Positions 1-8,968 of a DNA stretch of 64,000 nucleotides are shown here, piece after piece (the stretch's first letter is position 1; the number at the start of each line of letters is the position of its first letter). The stretch covers positions 62,001 to 126,000 of the forward strand of contig NZ_JANZLA010000008.1 of NCBI RefSeq assembly GCF_025770785.1. The letters run 5' to 3'. Source of the DNA: Cellulomonas sp. SG140 (GTDB taxonomy: Bacteria > Actinomycetota > Actinomycetes > Actinomycetales > Cellulomonadaceae). Under the pieces are notes generated by a model. It was not told the DNA's origin, did not search any database, and saw only the letters and a program-made list of their open reading frames with translations. The translations under genes and the position numbers were made by a program.

Positions 1-882
1 GGCGACGATCGGGACGATCGCCAGCAACGACCCGGCGATGACCAGGTTGTAGATCGGCGTCGCGTTGACGCCGGTCGCCCGCAGGTTCCACTGCTGCAGG
101 CCGATGGTCAGCGGGAAGAGGTTCGGGTCGTTGAGCATGATCAGCGGCAGGAAGTAGTTGTTCCACGTCGCCACCACCGAGAACAGCAGCACCGTCACCA
201 CGCCCGGCGCGAGCAGCCGCACGCCGATGGTGAGGAAGGTGCGCAGCTCGCCGGAGCCGTCGATCCGGGCCGCCTCGAGGATCTCGGTCGGCACCGCGTC
301 CAGGGCGTACACCCAGATCAGGTACAGGCCGAACGGGCTGACCAGCGACGGGACGATCACCGCCCAGATCGTGTTGGTCAGGTGCAGCTGGCTGAACATG
401 AGGAACGTCGGCACCGCGAGCGCCGTCCCCGGGATCGCGATGGCGCCGAGCACCGTGGCGAACACGGCTCGCTTGCCGGGGAAGTCGTACTTGGCCAGCC
501 CGTACCCGGCGAGCGTCGCCAGCACGGTCGCGCCGCCGGCGCCGACCACCACGTAGAGCAGCGTGTTGGCCAGCCACCGGACGTAGATGCCGCCGTCGTA
601 CGTCAGCACCTGGTGCAGGTTGTCCAGCAGCGCGAACCGCCCGGCGAACCACAGCCCGAACGAGCCGAACATCGACTGCTGCGTCTTGCTGGCGTTGATC
701 ACCAGCCACGCCAACGGTGCCAGCGCGTACAGCGCGAACACCACCATCACCAGCGTCAGCCGGACGGACGGGCCGCCGAAGGGGCTCACCGCGCGGGACC
801 GGCGGGCGCGCCGGGCGCGGGCCGAGCCGGCGTCGGTGCCGGCCGTCCGGGGGGCCGTCGGGTCGATCGTCGTGGTCGCCAT
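1..882 (-). CDS. Carbohydrate ABC transporter permease, MalG type (3' end cut by window edge)
   Basis: Inner-membrane permease of a sugar importer (binding-protein-dependent transport family). Reading leftwards from ATG at 882 gives a cytosolic basic stretch (RARRARRS), several hydrophobic helices and the permease coupling motif EAARIDGSGELRTF that contacts the ABC ATPase. The stop codon lies outside the window, so about 293 residues are visible and only the C-terminal tail is missing. The start overlaps the stop of the upstream permease by one base (TGATG), so the two are translationally coupled. MalF/MalG pairs normally also need a binding protein and an ATPase; neither is visible here, so the rest of the operon should lie to the left. 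The substrate cannot be deduced. Confidence 0.9.
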   Translation of the reverse strand, partial: MATTTIDPTAPRTAGTDAGSARARRARRSRAVSPFGGPSVRLTLVMVVFALYALAPLAWLVINASKTQQSMFGSFGLWFAGRFALLDNLHQVLTYDGGIYVRWLANTLLYVVVGAGGATVLATLAGYGLAKYDFPGKRAVFATVLGAIAIPGTALAVPTFLMFSQLHLTNTIWAVIVPSLVSPFGLYLIWVYALDAVPTEILEAARIDGSGELRTFLTIGVRLLAPGVVTVLLFSVVATWNNYFLPLIMLNDPNLFPLTIGLQQWNLRATGVNATPIYNLVIAGSLLAIVPIVA

Positions 883-1802
883 CAGCGGTTCGCCTCCCGG
901 GAGCCGCGCAGCTGGACCACGTAGGCGATCACCGCGGTGACCAGGCCCATGACGATCGCGAGGGTCGCCGCGTACGTGTACTGCTGACCCGCGAAGGACA
1001 GGTTGTACGCGTACATGTTCGGCGTGAAGTACGTCGCGATCACCGAGGGGATCAGCGTGCGCAGGATGTTGGGCTCGTTGAACAGCTGGAACGAGCCGAT
1101 GATCGAGAAGATCGTCGCGATGACGATCGCCTGCCGCAGGGCCGGCAGCTTGATGCTGAACACCACGCGCCAGGCACCGGCGCCGTCGATCGCCGCGGCC
1201 TCGTAGAGGTCGTGGGGCACCGACCGCAGCGCCGAGTAGAAGATCAGCATGTTGTAGCCGACGAACTCCCAGGTCACGATGTTGCCGATCGCGACGAGGA
1301 TCCACTGCGGGCTCAGCGGCGTGAGCAGCTCGTGGCCCACCAGCCTGTTGATGTTGCCGGCCAGGCCGAACTGGTCGCCGTACATGAAGCCCCACATGAG
1401 GACCGCGACGACGCCGGGGACCGCGTACGGCAGGAACACGGACATGCGGAAGAACGAGGCGCCGTGCAGCCGGCCGGAGTCGATCGCCAGCGCGGCGACC
1501 AGGGCCAGGCCCAGCATCACCGGCACCTGGACCGCCAGGAACAGGGCCACCCGGCCGAGGCCGTCCCAGAACTTCGGGTCGGAGAACAGCTGGGAGTAGT
1601 TGTCCAGCCCGACGAAGCTGCGCCCGCCGATGAGCTTGTCCTTGAACACGGACAGGTAGAGCGAGTACAGCACCGGCACGACGAGCACGAACAGGAACAC
1701 GGCGAGGAACGGGATCGCGAACCACAGGCCCGCGAAGGACCGACGCCTGCTGGGCTGGGCGGGCGCGGGGCCCACGTCCGTGAGGACGACAGCTGCTGAC
1801 AC
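882..1802 (-). CDS. Carbohydrate ABC transporter permease, MalF type
   Basis: First permease of a sugar ABC importer, about 306 residues. After a short cytosolic leader comes the first helix (GLWFAIPFLAVFLFVLVVP), further helices and the conserved EAAAIDGAGAWRVF coupling loop. I chose GTG at 1802 because GGAG lies six bases upstream. In-frame ATG at 1832 and TTG at 1847 are possible starts, but the palindromic operator at 1832-1847 would then sit inside the coding sequence. It is followed by the MalG-type partner with a one-base overlap and is divergent from a LacI regulator, the usual arrangement for regulated sugar importers in actinobacteria. Substrate unknown. Confidence 0.88.
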   Translation of the reverse strand: MSAAVVLTDVGPAPAQPSRRRSFAGLWFAIPFLAVFLFVLVVPVLYSLYLSVFKDKLIGGRSFVGLDNYSQLFSDPKFWDGLGRVALFLAVQVPVMLGLALVAALAIDSGRLHGASFFRMSVFLPYAVPGVVAVLMWGFMYGDQFGLAGNINRLVGHELLTPLSPQWILVAIGNIVTWEFVGYNMLIFYSALRSVPHDLYEAAAIDGAGAWRVVFSIKLPALRQAIVIATIFSIIGSFQLFNEPNILRTLIPSVIATYFTPNMYAYNLSFAGQQYTYAATLAIVMGLVTAVIAYVVQLRGSREANR

Positions 1803-1831
1803 CTTTGTCTCCGGTCTGCCGGTCACCGACA

Positions 1832-1847
1832 TTGGTGACGTTACCAA
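1832..1847. promoter_or_regulatory. Putative LacI-family operator
   Basis: TTGGTGACGTTACCAA is a 16-bp palindrome with one mismatched pair and the central CG typical of LacI-family operators. It lies in the 173-bp divergent region, 30 bp before the chosen permease start and 129 bp before the lacI-type gene. ACGTCACCAT at 1951-1960 repeats one half-site close to the regulator start and may be an auto-regulatory half-operator. Binding is inferred, not shown. Confidence 0.65.
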
Positions 1848-1975
1848 GCGAGACCGAACCTAGATGGTCACGTTGTCATCTGCAACCCCCCTGCGGTCAC
1901 GGTGCGATAACGGCTTCTGCGGACTCACCCGGCCCGAGACGGCGATGGGCACGTCACCATGGCTATGCTCCCGGC

Positions 1976-3016
1976 ATGGCCGCAGGTCCTCAGGGGGCAG
2001 CCGGCGCACCGCAGCCGCCGCGGGCGTCGATCGCCGACGTGGCGCGCCTGGCCGGCGTCGCCCCCATCACCGTCTCGCGCGTCGCCAACGGGTCGGACGC
2101 CGTGCGGGCCGCGACCCGCGAGCGGGTGCAGTCGGCCATGGCGATGCTCGGCTACGCGCCCAACACGGCGGCCCGGGCGCTGCGCAACGGCAGCTTCGAG
2201 ACGATCGGCCTGGTGGCGCACCGGTTCGCCCGCACCGGCGAGTCGCGGACCATCGAGGGTGTCGTCGAGGCCGCCCGTGCCGAGGGCTACACGGTCGCCC
2301 TGGTCGACGTGGTCTCCCCCGCCGACGTGTCCGAGGCCGCGACGCGGCTGCGGCATCAGGCGGTCGACGGTCTCATCGTCATCCGGGCCGAGGTGGCGAC
2401 CCCGGACGACCTCGCGCTGCCGCCGGGCATGCCGGTGGTGGTCTCCGACTCGCGGTTCGTCGGGCACCACGCCGCCGTCGGGTCGGACCAGATCGGCGGT
2501 TCGCGCTCGGCGGTCGAGCACCTGCTCGGCCTCGGCCACCCGACGGTGCACCACATCGCCGGACCGGCGGACTCCGCGCCCGCGGTGCAGCGCGAGGAGA
2601 CCTGGCAGGAGACGCTGCGCCGTGCCGGCCGCCCGGTGCCACCCGTGCTCCGCGGCGACTGGACGCCGCAGTCCGGCTACGCCCTCGGCGCGCAGATCGC
2701 GGACGACCCGTCCGTCACCGCCGTCTACAGCGCCAACGACGAGATGGCCGCGGGGCTGATGCGAGCGCTCCACGAGCGTGGCGTGCGGGTGCCGGAGGAC
2801 GTCTCGGTGGTCGGGTTCGACGACGCGGCGCTCACCGAGTTCCTCTGGCCGCCGCTGACCACGGTCCGCCAGGACTTCCGCACCATCGGCTCGGAGCTGG
2901 TGCGCCTGCTGCTGGCGCAGGTGCGCGACCACGTCGACGTGTCGCGCGAGCACGTGGTGGTGGGCACCACGCTGCAGGTCCGCGCGAGCACGGGACCGTA
3001 CCGCCCACGAGGCTGA
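1976..3016 (+). CDS. LacI-family transcriptional regulator
   Basis: Sugar-responsive repressor of about 346 residues. The N-terminal helix-turn-helix reads SIADVARLAGVAPITVSRV, followed by the hinge region (NTAARALRNG) and a periplasmic-binding-protein-like effector domain ending in VSVVGFDDAALTEFLWPPLT and the C-terminal dimerisation part. Upstream in-frame codons exist, but ATG 1976 gives the usual 15-20 residue lead before the HTH. The gene is divergent from the sugar ABC permease operon on the left, with a near-perfect palindrome between them, so it most likely represses that operon. Effector unknown. Confidence 0.92.
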   Translation: MAAGPQGAAGAPQPPRASIADVARLAGVAPITVSRVANGSDAVRAATRERVQSAMAMLGYAPNTAARALRNGSFETIGLVAHRFARTGESRTIEGVVEAARAEGYTVALVDVVSPADVSEAATRLRHQAVDGLIVIRAEVATPDDLALPPGMPVVVSDSRFVGHHAAVGSDQIGGSRSAVEHLLGLGHPTVHHIAGPADSAPAVQREETWQETLRRAGRPVPPVLRGDWTPQSGYALGAQIADDPSVTAVYSANDEMAAGLMRALHERGVRVPEDVSVVGFDDAALTEFLWPPLTTVRQDFRTIGSELVRLLLAQVRDHVDVSREHVVVGTTLQVRASTGPYRPRG

Positions 3017-3096
3017 GCGGCGCCCGCCGTCACCCCGCTGGCAGGCCCTGCACCACCGACCTACCGTCGAGGCTCGTCTGCCGACGGGAGCCTGTT

Positions 3097-4773
3097 GTGC
3101 CGGAGACCACTGCGGACGTCGCCCCGCACGACGGGACGGTCCCCCGTCTCGCCGCGTCGCGCCGAGAGCTGGACGACGCCGTCCGCACGGTGCTCGGGCC
3201 GGAGGCGCGGCTGCGTCCCGAGCAGCGGGACGCGCTGCGGCGGTTGGCCGACGGCGACGTGCTGCTGGTCGCCCGGACCGGCGCGGGCAAGACGGCGGTG
3301 TACGCGATCGCGACCCTGCTGATCGGCCGGCCCGCGCTGGTGGTCAGCCCCCTGCTGGCACTGCAGCGCGACCAGGTCGCGGCACTGCAGGACGCCGGGC
3401 TGCGTGCCGCGGCAGCGTCCTCCGCCGGGGGTGCGGCCCGGCACCGCGCCGCGCTCGACGGGTTCGCCGCCGGGGAGCTCGACGTGCTGCTGCTGGCACC
3501 GGAACAGCTGGCGCGGCCCGACGTGGTCGCCGCGGTGGAGCGGGCGCGACCGGGCCTGGTGGTGGTGGACGAGGCGCACTGCGTCAGCGAGTGGGGGCAC
3601 GACTTCCGGCCCGACTACCGGCACGTCACCGGGCTGGTCGAGCGGCTGGGGCACCCTCGGGTGCTCGCCATGACGGCCACGGCGTCCGCCGACGTCCGCC
3701 GGCAGATCGTCGAGGGGCTGGGGATGCGGGACCCGGCCGTGGTGGTGCACGACGCCGACCGGCCGGGCATCTGGCTCGGCGTGCACCACGCGGCGTCCGA
3801 GGGCGAGCGGGACGCGCTCGTGGTGGACCTCGCTCTCGAGGAGCCCGGCGCCGTGATCGTGTACGCCCGCACCAAGCGCCACGTCGAGAGCCTCGCCGAG
3901 GCGCTGGACGCCGCGGGTCGTCCGGCGCTCCGGTACCACGCCGGGCTGCCGCCCATGGCGCGGCAGCGGGTGGAGCGGACCTTCCTGGACGGGCGCGCCG
4001 ATCTGGTGGTGGCCACCAGCGCGTTCGGCATGGGCGTCGACCGCGCCGACGTGCGGCTGGTGGTGCACGCGGGGGCGCCGCCGTCGCTCGAGCAGTACTG
4101 GCAGGAGGTGGGACGCGCGGGTCGGGACGAGGAGCCGGCGCGTGCCGTGCTGGTGGCCCGGGCCGAGGACGTGGCGCTCAACAGGTACCTGCGCGGCTCC
4201 GCCGGGCCGCGGCGCGAGACGCTCGCGACCGTGCTGAGGTGCGTCGGCGACGAGCCGACGGACCGGGCGGCGCTCGCCTCGGCCACCGGGCTGGCGGCGC
4301 GCACGCTGTCCCGCGCCCTGGCCGAGCTGGTGGACGTCGACGCGGTGCGGCGGGTCGGCGACCGGTTCGCCGGCACCGGCACGTCGGTGCGCGACGCCGC
4401 CGAGGCGGTGCAGCGGCGGCACGAGCACCGGGCGACGCTCGACCGGTCCCGCGTCGAGCTGGTGCGCACCTACGCCGACACCACCGACTGCCGCCGGCGG
4501 GTGCTGCTGGAGCTGCTCGGCGAGGAGCACCCGCACGTGTGCGGCCGCTGCGACTCGTGCGACGCCGGCACGTCCGTGGAGGTGCACGCCGGTCCGCTGC
4601 GTCCCGGCCAGCACGTGCGGCACCAGGCCTGGGGCGGCGGCGTGGTCAGCGTCGTCGAGGCGGACCGCGTCACGGTGCTGTTCGAGTCCCGCGGCTACGT
4701 GGCGCTGGACATCGCCGTGGCGCTGGACTCCGGCGTGCTGACGCCAGACGGGCCACGTGCGGAGTCCGCATGA
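3097..4773 (+). CDS. recQ: RecQ-family ATP-dependent DNA helicase
   Basis: 3'-5' superfamily 2 helicase used in recombination and fork repair, about 558 residues. Walker A is ARTGAGKT (K65), motif II is DEAH (158-161) followed by the RecQ-typical CVSEWGHDFRPDYRH, and the later helicase motifs appear as VATSAFGMGVDR and QEVGRAGRD. A RecQ zinc site is formed by C465 and CGRCDSC (C482, C485, C488). The protein is shorter than E. coli RecQ (about 610) and no HRDC domain is evident; a small beta-rich tail follows the zinc site. Start GTG 3097 has GGGAG six bases upstream. In-frame sequence before it overlaps the lacI gene and reads as low-complexity Arg/Gly/Pro, so it is not coding. The gene appears to stand alone. 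Confidence 0.93.
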   Translation: MPETTADVAPHDGTVPRLAASRRELDDAVRTVLGPEARLRPEQRDALRRLADGDVLLVARTGAGKTAVYAIATLLIGRPALVVSPLLALQRDQVAALQDAGLRAAAASSAGGAARHRAALDGFAAGELDVLLLAPEQLARPDVVAAVERARPGLVVVDEAHCVSEWGHDFRPDYRHVTGLVERLGHPRVLAMTATASADVRRQIVEGLGMRDPAVVVHDADRPGIWLGVHHAASEGERDALVVDLALEEPGAVIVYARTKRHVESLAEALDAAGRPALRYHAGLPPMARQRVERTFLDGRADLVVATSAFGMGVDRADVRLVVHAGAPPSLEQYWQEVGRAGRDEEPARAVLVARAEDVALNRYLRGSAGPRRETLATVLRCVGDEPTDRAALASATGLAARTLSRALAELVDVDAVRRVGDRFAGTGTSVRDAAEAVQRRHEHRATLDRSRVELVRTYADTTDCRRRVLLELLGEEHPHVCGRCDSCDAGTSVEVHAGPLRPGQHVRHQAWGGGVVSVVEADRVTVLFESRGYVALDIAVALDSGVLTPDGPRAESA

Positions 4774-4798
4774 GCGGGATCCGGGTGGCCGCCCTCCG

Positions 4799-5599
4799 TC
4801 AGGCCGTCGCCGACGGCCGCAGCCGGAACCCGTCCGGGGACGCCGGCGGGCCCCCGGACACGTCCGTGACCAGCCGCTCGGCGAGCCTGGCGACCGGCAC
4901 GCCGGTGCGCTGCGACGCCCGCCGCAGCCGCTCCATCGCCTGACCCGCTCCGCAGCAGTGATGGGCCATCACCACGCCGACCGCCTGGTCGATCACGGCC
5001 CGCGAGCGCAGCACGGCGTCGGCGTCCTGCACGGACGCCACGGCCTGCTCGAGCCCGACGGCCAGGCCGACCACCGTCCGCAGCTCGTCCACCAGGCACC
5101 GGGCGGTGGTGCCCAGACCGTGGTGCCAGTCCACCGGTGAGCGGCTGAGCAGCATCACCAGCACGGCGCCGCCGCCGACCACCGGCCCGCCGAGCACCGC
5201 ACCCGACGGGTGCTCGTCGGACGCGAGCGCCGCGGGACGGCCGTAGCCGTCGTCCAGGAGCCAGCCGTCGTCGAGGAGGCACCCGTCCTCGACGAGGCGA
5301 CCGGCCGCCGCGTCGGGCGCCTCGTCGCCCGGCCCCGGAAGGGCACCGCCGTCGTCGCGACGCTCGTCGGTCCGCACCTGCACCACGTGTCCGTCCGGGC
5401 GGGTCAGCCGCACCCGCACGTCCATCCGGACCGCCAGGAACCCGGGGACGGCCTCGGCCCACGCCTCCAGCGCGGGCTCCACCACCGCTCGCTCGTGCAG
5501 CGCGGCGCTCAGCGCGGCCAGCGGCGGGCTCCCGGCTGGCGGCACGCTTCCGGCGAGCGGCTGCCGGCGGCTGTCGTCGACGTCGGCGAGCGGCGGCAT
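4799..5599 (-). CDS. GAF-like/ANTAR domain protein
   Basis: Putative RNA-binding antitermination regulator, about 266 residues. The C-terminal 60 residues fit ANTAR: LRSRAVIDQAVGVVMAHHC, then AMERLRRASQRTGVPVARLA. The region before it is compatible with a degenerate GAF sensor (VLVMLLSRSPVDWHHGLGTT), and a short acidic repeat (DGCLLDDGWLLDDGYG) interrupts the middle. ANTAR proteins bind paired RNA hairpins in leader transcripts and often sense stress in actinobacteria. The start at 5599 (MPPLADVDD) is chosen because further upstream the sequence is Arg/Pro-rich; no strong SD is visible. It is convergent with recQ (25 bp apart) and divergent from the envelope operon at 5898. Target transcripts unknown. 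Confidence 0.75.
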   Translation of the reverse strand: MPPLADVDDSRRQPLAGSVPPAGSPPLAALSAALHERAVVEPALEAWAEAVPGFLAVRMDVRVRLTRPDGHVVQVRTDERRDDGGALPGPGDEAPDAAAGRLVEDGCLLDDGWLLDDGYGRPAALASDEHPSGAVLGGPVVGGGAVLVMLLSRSPVDWHHGLGTTARCLVDELRTVVGLAVGLEQAVASVQDADAVLRSRAVIDQAVGVVMAHHCCGAGQAMERLRRASQRTGVPVARLAERLVTDVSGGPPASPDGFRLRPSATA

Positions 5600-5897
5600 C
5601 GCACCACAGTGCGGCCCAGGCGCGCGGGCCGCCACCGCGACGGTGCACGCACCCGCGCCGCGCGGGCCGACCCCCGTTCCGGTGGCGGGCTCGACACGCT
5701 CATGCCTACCGTGAAACGACCAGCCGGCGTCCCCGCCGGGGGTGCGGGCGTCGGCGCAGGACAGCCGTCGAGGGCCCGCCGGTTCACGGGCACGGCGCGC
5801 CGGCGAGCGCGCGGACAGCTCCGTCGAGCCCCTCCACGACCGATCGAGGGCACCGCCGTACCTACGGCGTGCCTTCGCCCACCTGCGAGGAGATGTC

Positions 5898-6914
5898 ATG
5901 ACCTACGACTACGGGACCACCTCCCCCGGCACGGGAGCGTCGTCGGGCGGCAGCTGGCCCGCCGACGACCAGCCCACCACGCAGCTCCCGTCCGTCGCCC
6001 CTTCCGGCGACACGGGCAGCGCCGGCGAGACGGCGGCCGTCGCGAAGGACGAGGCGATGGGCGTCGCGAGCTCGGCGAAGGAGAAGAGCAGCGACCTGGT
6101 CGACGAGGGTGTGGACAAGGCCAGGTCGGTGGCCGGAGAGGCCACCCGGCAGGCCAGCGACCTGATGGACGAGGCCCGTGTGGAGCTGACCGCCCAGGCG
6201 TACGAGCAGCAGCAGCGCCTGGCCGGCGGGCTGCGCAGCTTCGGGCACGAGCTGGGCTCGATGGCCGACAGCTCCACCGAGCGCGGCCTCGCCTCGGACG
6301 TCGCACGGCAGGTCGCGTCGCGCACCAACGACCTGGCGCAGTGGTTCGAGGACCACGAGCCGGGCAGCGTGCTCGAGGAGGTGAAGGAGTTCGCCCGTCG
6401 TCGTCCCGGCGCCTTCCTGGCGATCGCGGCCGGCGCGGGGGTGCTCGCGGGCCGGCTGACGCGCGGCCTGAAGGACGCCGACGAGCCGGGCGGCACCACG
6501 GTGGGGTCGGCCGGCCGCACGTCCCCCGGCCACCGGGCGGCCGGCGCGCCTGAGCGGGTCACCGCCTGGCCGCCCACCGGCGTGGAGCAGCAGGGCGCGG
6601 GGTACGGGCAGGGCGCGGGGTACGGGCAGGGCGCCGGGTATGCGGCGGGCTACGGCTCGGGCGTCACCGACCTGGGCACGACGTCGTACGAGACCGCACC
6701 CGCAGCGACCGGTGGCCAGCTCGGCGGGGCGGGCTACGACGAGTCGGGCTACGAGCGGAGCACCTACGACCAGGGCGGCTACGACCGGACGGGCTACGGG
6801 ACGGGTGCCGACGAGACGGCCGACCCGCTCGACGCGCCGCTGCGCCCGGACCGGGCGACCGACCCCACCGTCGACCCGGCCGCCGAGCCGCGGAACGAGG
6901 AGGGCTGGCGATGA
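5898..6914 (+). CDS. Hypothetical protein with membrane anchor and Gly-Tyr-rich tail
   Basis: About 338 residues. A hydrophilic N-terminal region with amphipathic helices (VDEGVDKARSVAGEATRQA) leads to one hydrophobic segment (GAFLAIAAGAGVLAGRL) around residues 170-190. The C-terminal third is low complexity, with QGAGYG repeats and many Tyr and Gly residues. ATG 5898 has GAGGAG a few bases upstream. It is the first of three overlapping genes; the next two are a holin-like membrane protein and a DUF3618 protein, a set common in actinobacteria and usually considered envelope or stress related. Function unknown. An imperfect hairpin precedes the gene in the leader (about 5849-5873). Confidence 0.8.
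   Translation: MTYDYGTTSPGTGASSGGSWPADDQPTTQLPSVAPSGDTGSAGETAAVAKDEAMGVASSAKEKSSDLVDEGVDKARSVAGEATRQASDLMDEARVELTAQAYEQQQRLAGGLRSFGHELGSMADSSTERGLASDVARQVASRTNDLAQWFEDHEPGSVLEEVKEFARRRPGAFLAIAAGAGVLAGRLTRGLKDADEPGGTTVGSAGRTSPGHRAAGAPERVTAWPPTGVEQQGAGYGQGAGYGQGAGYAAGYGSGVTDLGTTSYETAPAATGGQLGGAGYDESGYERSTYDQGGYDRTGYGTGADETADPLDAPLRPDRATDPTVDPAAEPRNEEGWR
6591..6644 (+). repeat. Three 18-bp in-gene tandem repeats
   Basis: The unit CAGGGCGCGGGGTACGGG occurs twice exactly and a third time degenerately. It encodes QGAGYG copies in the Gly-Tyr-rich tail of the 5898-6914 gene. Copy number may vary between strains. Confidence 0.85.
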
Positions 6915-7366
6915 ACCTCGACGAGGCCGCGGCGCAGGCGCAGGCCGAGGCCGCTCAGGCACGGGCCGAGGCCGAGGCGTCCGCAGCCCCGTCGTTGGGC
7001 GACCTGCTCGCCGACATCAGCCGGGACGTCTCCACGCTGATGCGCCAGGAGGTGGCCCTCGCTCGGGCCGAGCTGCAGCAGTCGGCGAAGAACGCGGGCA
7101 AGGGCGCGGGCATGTTCGCCGGCGCCGGCGTCGCCGGCCACATGGTGCTGCTGTTCCTGTCGGTCGCCCTGTGGTGGGGCCTCGGCTCCGCGATGGGCCA
7201 CGGCTGGGCCGCCGTGGTGGTCGCCGTCGTCTGGGCGGTGATCGGCGCGGTGCTGGCGGCCCGCGGTCGCGCCGAGCTGCGCCGCATGTCGGGTCTGCAG
7301 CAGACCACCGACACGGCCAAGAAGATCCCGAACGCTCTCGCCGGACACGAGGAGAAGAACCGATGA
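6911..7366 (+). CDS. Phage holin family (DUF1469/Phage_holin_3_6-like) membrane protein
   Basis: About 151 residues. An Ala/Glu-rich coiled-coil-like N terminus (QAEAAQARAEAEASA) is followed by LGDLLADISRDVSTLMRQEV, typical of this family, and then two adjacent transmembrane helices around residues 75-120 separated by a short loop. The family name does not imply phage origin; such proteins are chromosomally encoded in most actinobacteria. ATG 6911 overlaps the preceding stop (ATGA), and its own stop overlaps the next start, so the three genes form one translational unit. The exact role is unknown. Confidence 0.85.
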   Translation: MNLDEAAAQAQAEAAQARAEAEASAAPSLGDLLADISRDVSTLMRQEVALARAELQQSAKNAGKGAGMFAGAGVAGHMVLLFLSVALWWGLGSAMGHGWAAVVVAVVWAVIGAVLAARGRAELRRMSGLQQTTDTAKKIPNALAGHEEKNR

Positions 7367-7980
7367 CCACCAACGACCCGGACCGCATCCGCGCGGACAT
7401 CGAGCGCACCCGTGCCGAGCTCAGCTACGACGTCGACGCGCTCGGCGACAAGGTGAGCCCCGGCAGCATGGCCCACCGGCAGGCCACCAAGCTGCGCGCC
7501 GGCGCCACGTCGCTGAAGTCCCGCGTGATGGGGACCGCCCGCGACGCCGCCCACAAGGCGGGTGACACCGCCGGGGACGTGTCCTCGTCCTCCGGCGACG
7601 CCCTCTCGTCGGCCGGGGAGGCCGTCACCGGCCTGCCGCACACGGTGGCGCGCCAGACGGAGGGCAACCCGCTGGCCGCCGGGCTGATCGCGTTCGGCGT
7701 CGGCTGGCTCGCCTCGTCGCTGGTCCCCGCGACCGAGCACGAGCAGCGCGCGGCCCTCGCGGTCAAGGAGCAGGCGGCCGACCTGACCGAGGAGGCCAAG
7801 GCGACCGCGGCCGAGGTGGCGCAGCACCTCAAGGAGCCGGCGCAGCAGGCCGGCCAGGCCGTGAAGGAGGCCGCGACCCAGGCCGCGGGCGAGCTCAAGG
7901 AGCACGGCACCCAGGCGGCGTCCGACCTGAAGGACGAGGCGGTGCAGGCCAAGGAGAACGTCCAGGAGACCCGCCAGTAG
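7363..7980 (+). CDS. DUF3618 domain-containing protein
   Basis: About 205 residues. The N terminus carries the DUF3618 signature (DPDRIRADIERTRAELSYDVDALGDKVSP). A hydrophobic segment (GNPLAAGLIAFGVGWLASSL) lies near residues 100-120, and the C terminus is a long Lys/Ala/Glu-rich helix with many QA and KE repeats, likely coiled coil. It is last in the operon and followed by a strong hairpin at 7998-8034. Function unknown; association with the envelope or stress response is an inference from the neighbours. Confidence 0.85.
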   Translation: MTTNDPDRIRADIERTRAELSYDVDALGDKVSPGSMAHRQATKLRAGATSLKSRVMGTARDAAHKAGDTAGDVSSSSGDALSSAGEAVTGLPHTVARQTEGNPLAAGLIAFGVGWLASSLVPATEHEQRAALAVKEQAADLTEEAKATAAEVAQHLKEPAQQAGQAVKEAATQAAGELKEHGTQAASDLKDEAVQAKENVQETRQ

Positions 7981-7997
7981 CACCTGGCGACACGGCG

Positions 7998-8034
7998 CGG
8001 CGCCCGGTACCGAGCTTCTCGGTACCGGGCGCCG
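7998..8034. terminator. Strong bidirectional hairpin terminator
   Basis: A perfect 17-bp stem (core GGCGCCCGGTACCGAG at 7999-8014 with its complement at 8018-8033, plus one flanking pair) has a CTT loop. It lies between two convergent genes ending at 7980 and 8063 and so can serve both. There is no long U tract, as is common in high-GC actinobacteria. Confidence 0.85.
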
Positions 8035-8062
8035 TCACGTCCGGGCTGGTCTCAGCGAGCCG

Positions 8063-8710
8063 TCACATGTCGCGGTAGCGCTTCGCGGCGGCCAGGTCGG
8101 CGCGCAGCTGGTCCGCGTCCCGGCGTGCCCCGTAGCCGGGGGTGTCCCGCTGGATCCGCCAGCCCTCGGCCAGCGAGTCCAGCTCGACGGCGTCGAAGCC
8201 GAACTCGTCGAGCAGCTCGACGACGCGGCGCCGGGCGGCGGGGTCGTCCCCCGCGACGACGAGGGCGCGACGGCCCGGCGTGCCGGCCGGTGAGCCGTCG
8301 GTGGTCAGCTCCGAGGCGAGGATGTGGTTGAACGCCTTGACGACGTGGGCGCCCGGCGCACGTCGGGCCAGCAGCTCCGAGACGGTGGTGGACTCGTCGT
8401 CCAGCTCCGGGATCTGGCCGTCGCGCTGCGGGTAGTAGTTGTTGGTGTCGATGACGACCTTGCCGGCCAGCGGCTCGACCGGGACGGTGTCGAGCGCGTG
8501 CAGCGGGATGGTCACCACGACCAGGTCCCCGGCGGCCGCCGCCTCGTCCGGGGTGGCGGCGCGCGCCCGCGGGCCGAGCACCTGCACCAGACCGGCCAGC
8601 GAGGCCGGGCCGCGGGAGTTGCTGAGCACCACGTCGTAGCCGTTGCGGACGGCGAGGCGGGCGAGCTGGGAACCGATGTGGCCGGAGCCGATGAGTCCGA
8701 GAGTTGTCAC
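8063..8710 (-). CDS. NADPH-dependent F420 reductase-like oxidoreductase
   Basis: About 215 residues. A Rossmann nucleotide-binding motif, TLGLIGSGHIGSQLARLAV, lies at the very N terminus, followed by NSRGP (a likely NADP phosphate contact), VVVTIPLHAL and the conserved DTNNYYPQRDG stretch seen in the F420-dependent NADP reductase family (NAD_binding F420 domain). Many members are not proven to use F420, so the electron acceptor is open. GTG 8710 is chosen so that the Rossmann strand is N-terminal; a start farther upstream would add Arg-rich sequence. It stands alone, with a divergent gene beginning at 8969. Confidence 0.82.
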   Translation of the reverse strand: MTTLGLIGSGHIGSQLARLAVRNGYDVVLSNSRGPASLAGLVQVLGPRARAATPDEAAAAGDLVVVTIPLHALDTVPVEPLAGKVVIDTNNYYPQRDGQIPELDDESTTVSELLARRAPGAHVVKAFNHILASELTTDGSPAGTPGRRALVVAGDDPAARRRVVELLDEFGFDAVELDSLAEGWRIQRDTPGYGARRDADQLRADLAAAKRYRDM

Positions 8711-8968
8711 GACTCGCGCCAACCGGGCCGACCACCGGCGCATTCCCGCAGGTGGGCGATGCACAGGAAGGACGAGCGTCGCGTTCGCTCAGAGCAGCGG
8801 CAGCCGGCCGACGATGCGGTCGACGCGGTTCCGTGGCCCGACCAGCCCGGCGCCGCCCCGACCACGGCGCTGGACCGCACGCGTGCGCTTCGCGAGCAGG
8901 GCGTGATCCGTGGCGCCACCCGCGCACGAGGGCCCGGTCGTGTCGGTGGTCGCCGGCATGCTGCCGGG

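Noticed and set aside
3061..4623. A 520-codon open frame antisense to recQ
   Set aside because: No recognisable domain; recQ motifs on the plus strand are complete.
5849..5873. Leader hairpin before the 5898 gene as a riboswitch or ANTAR target
   Set aside because: A single imperfect stem with a bulge; no second hairpin or conserved loop as ANTAR targets need.
6911..7366. Prophage remnant suggested by the holin-like protein
   Set aside because: This family is a normal chromosomal envelope protein in actinobacteria; no other phage gene is nearby.
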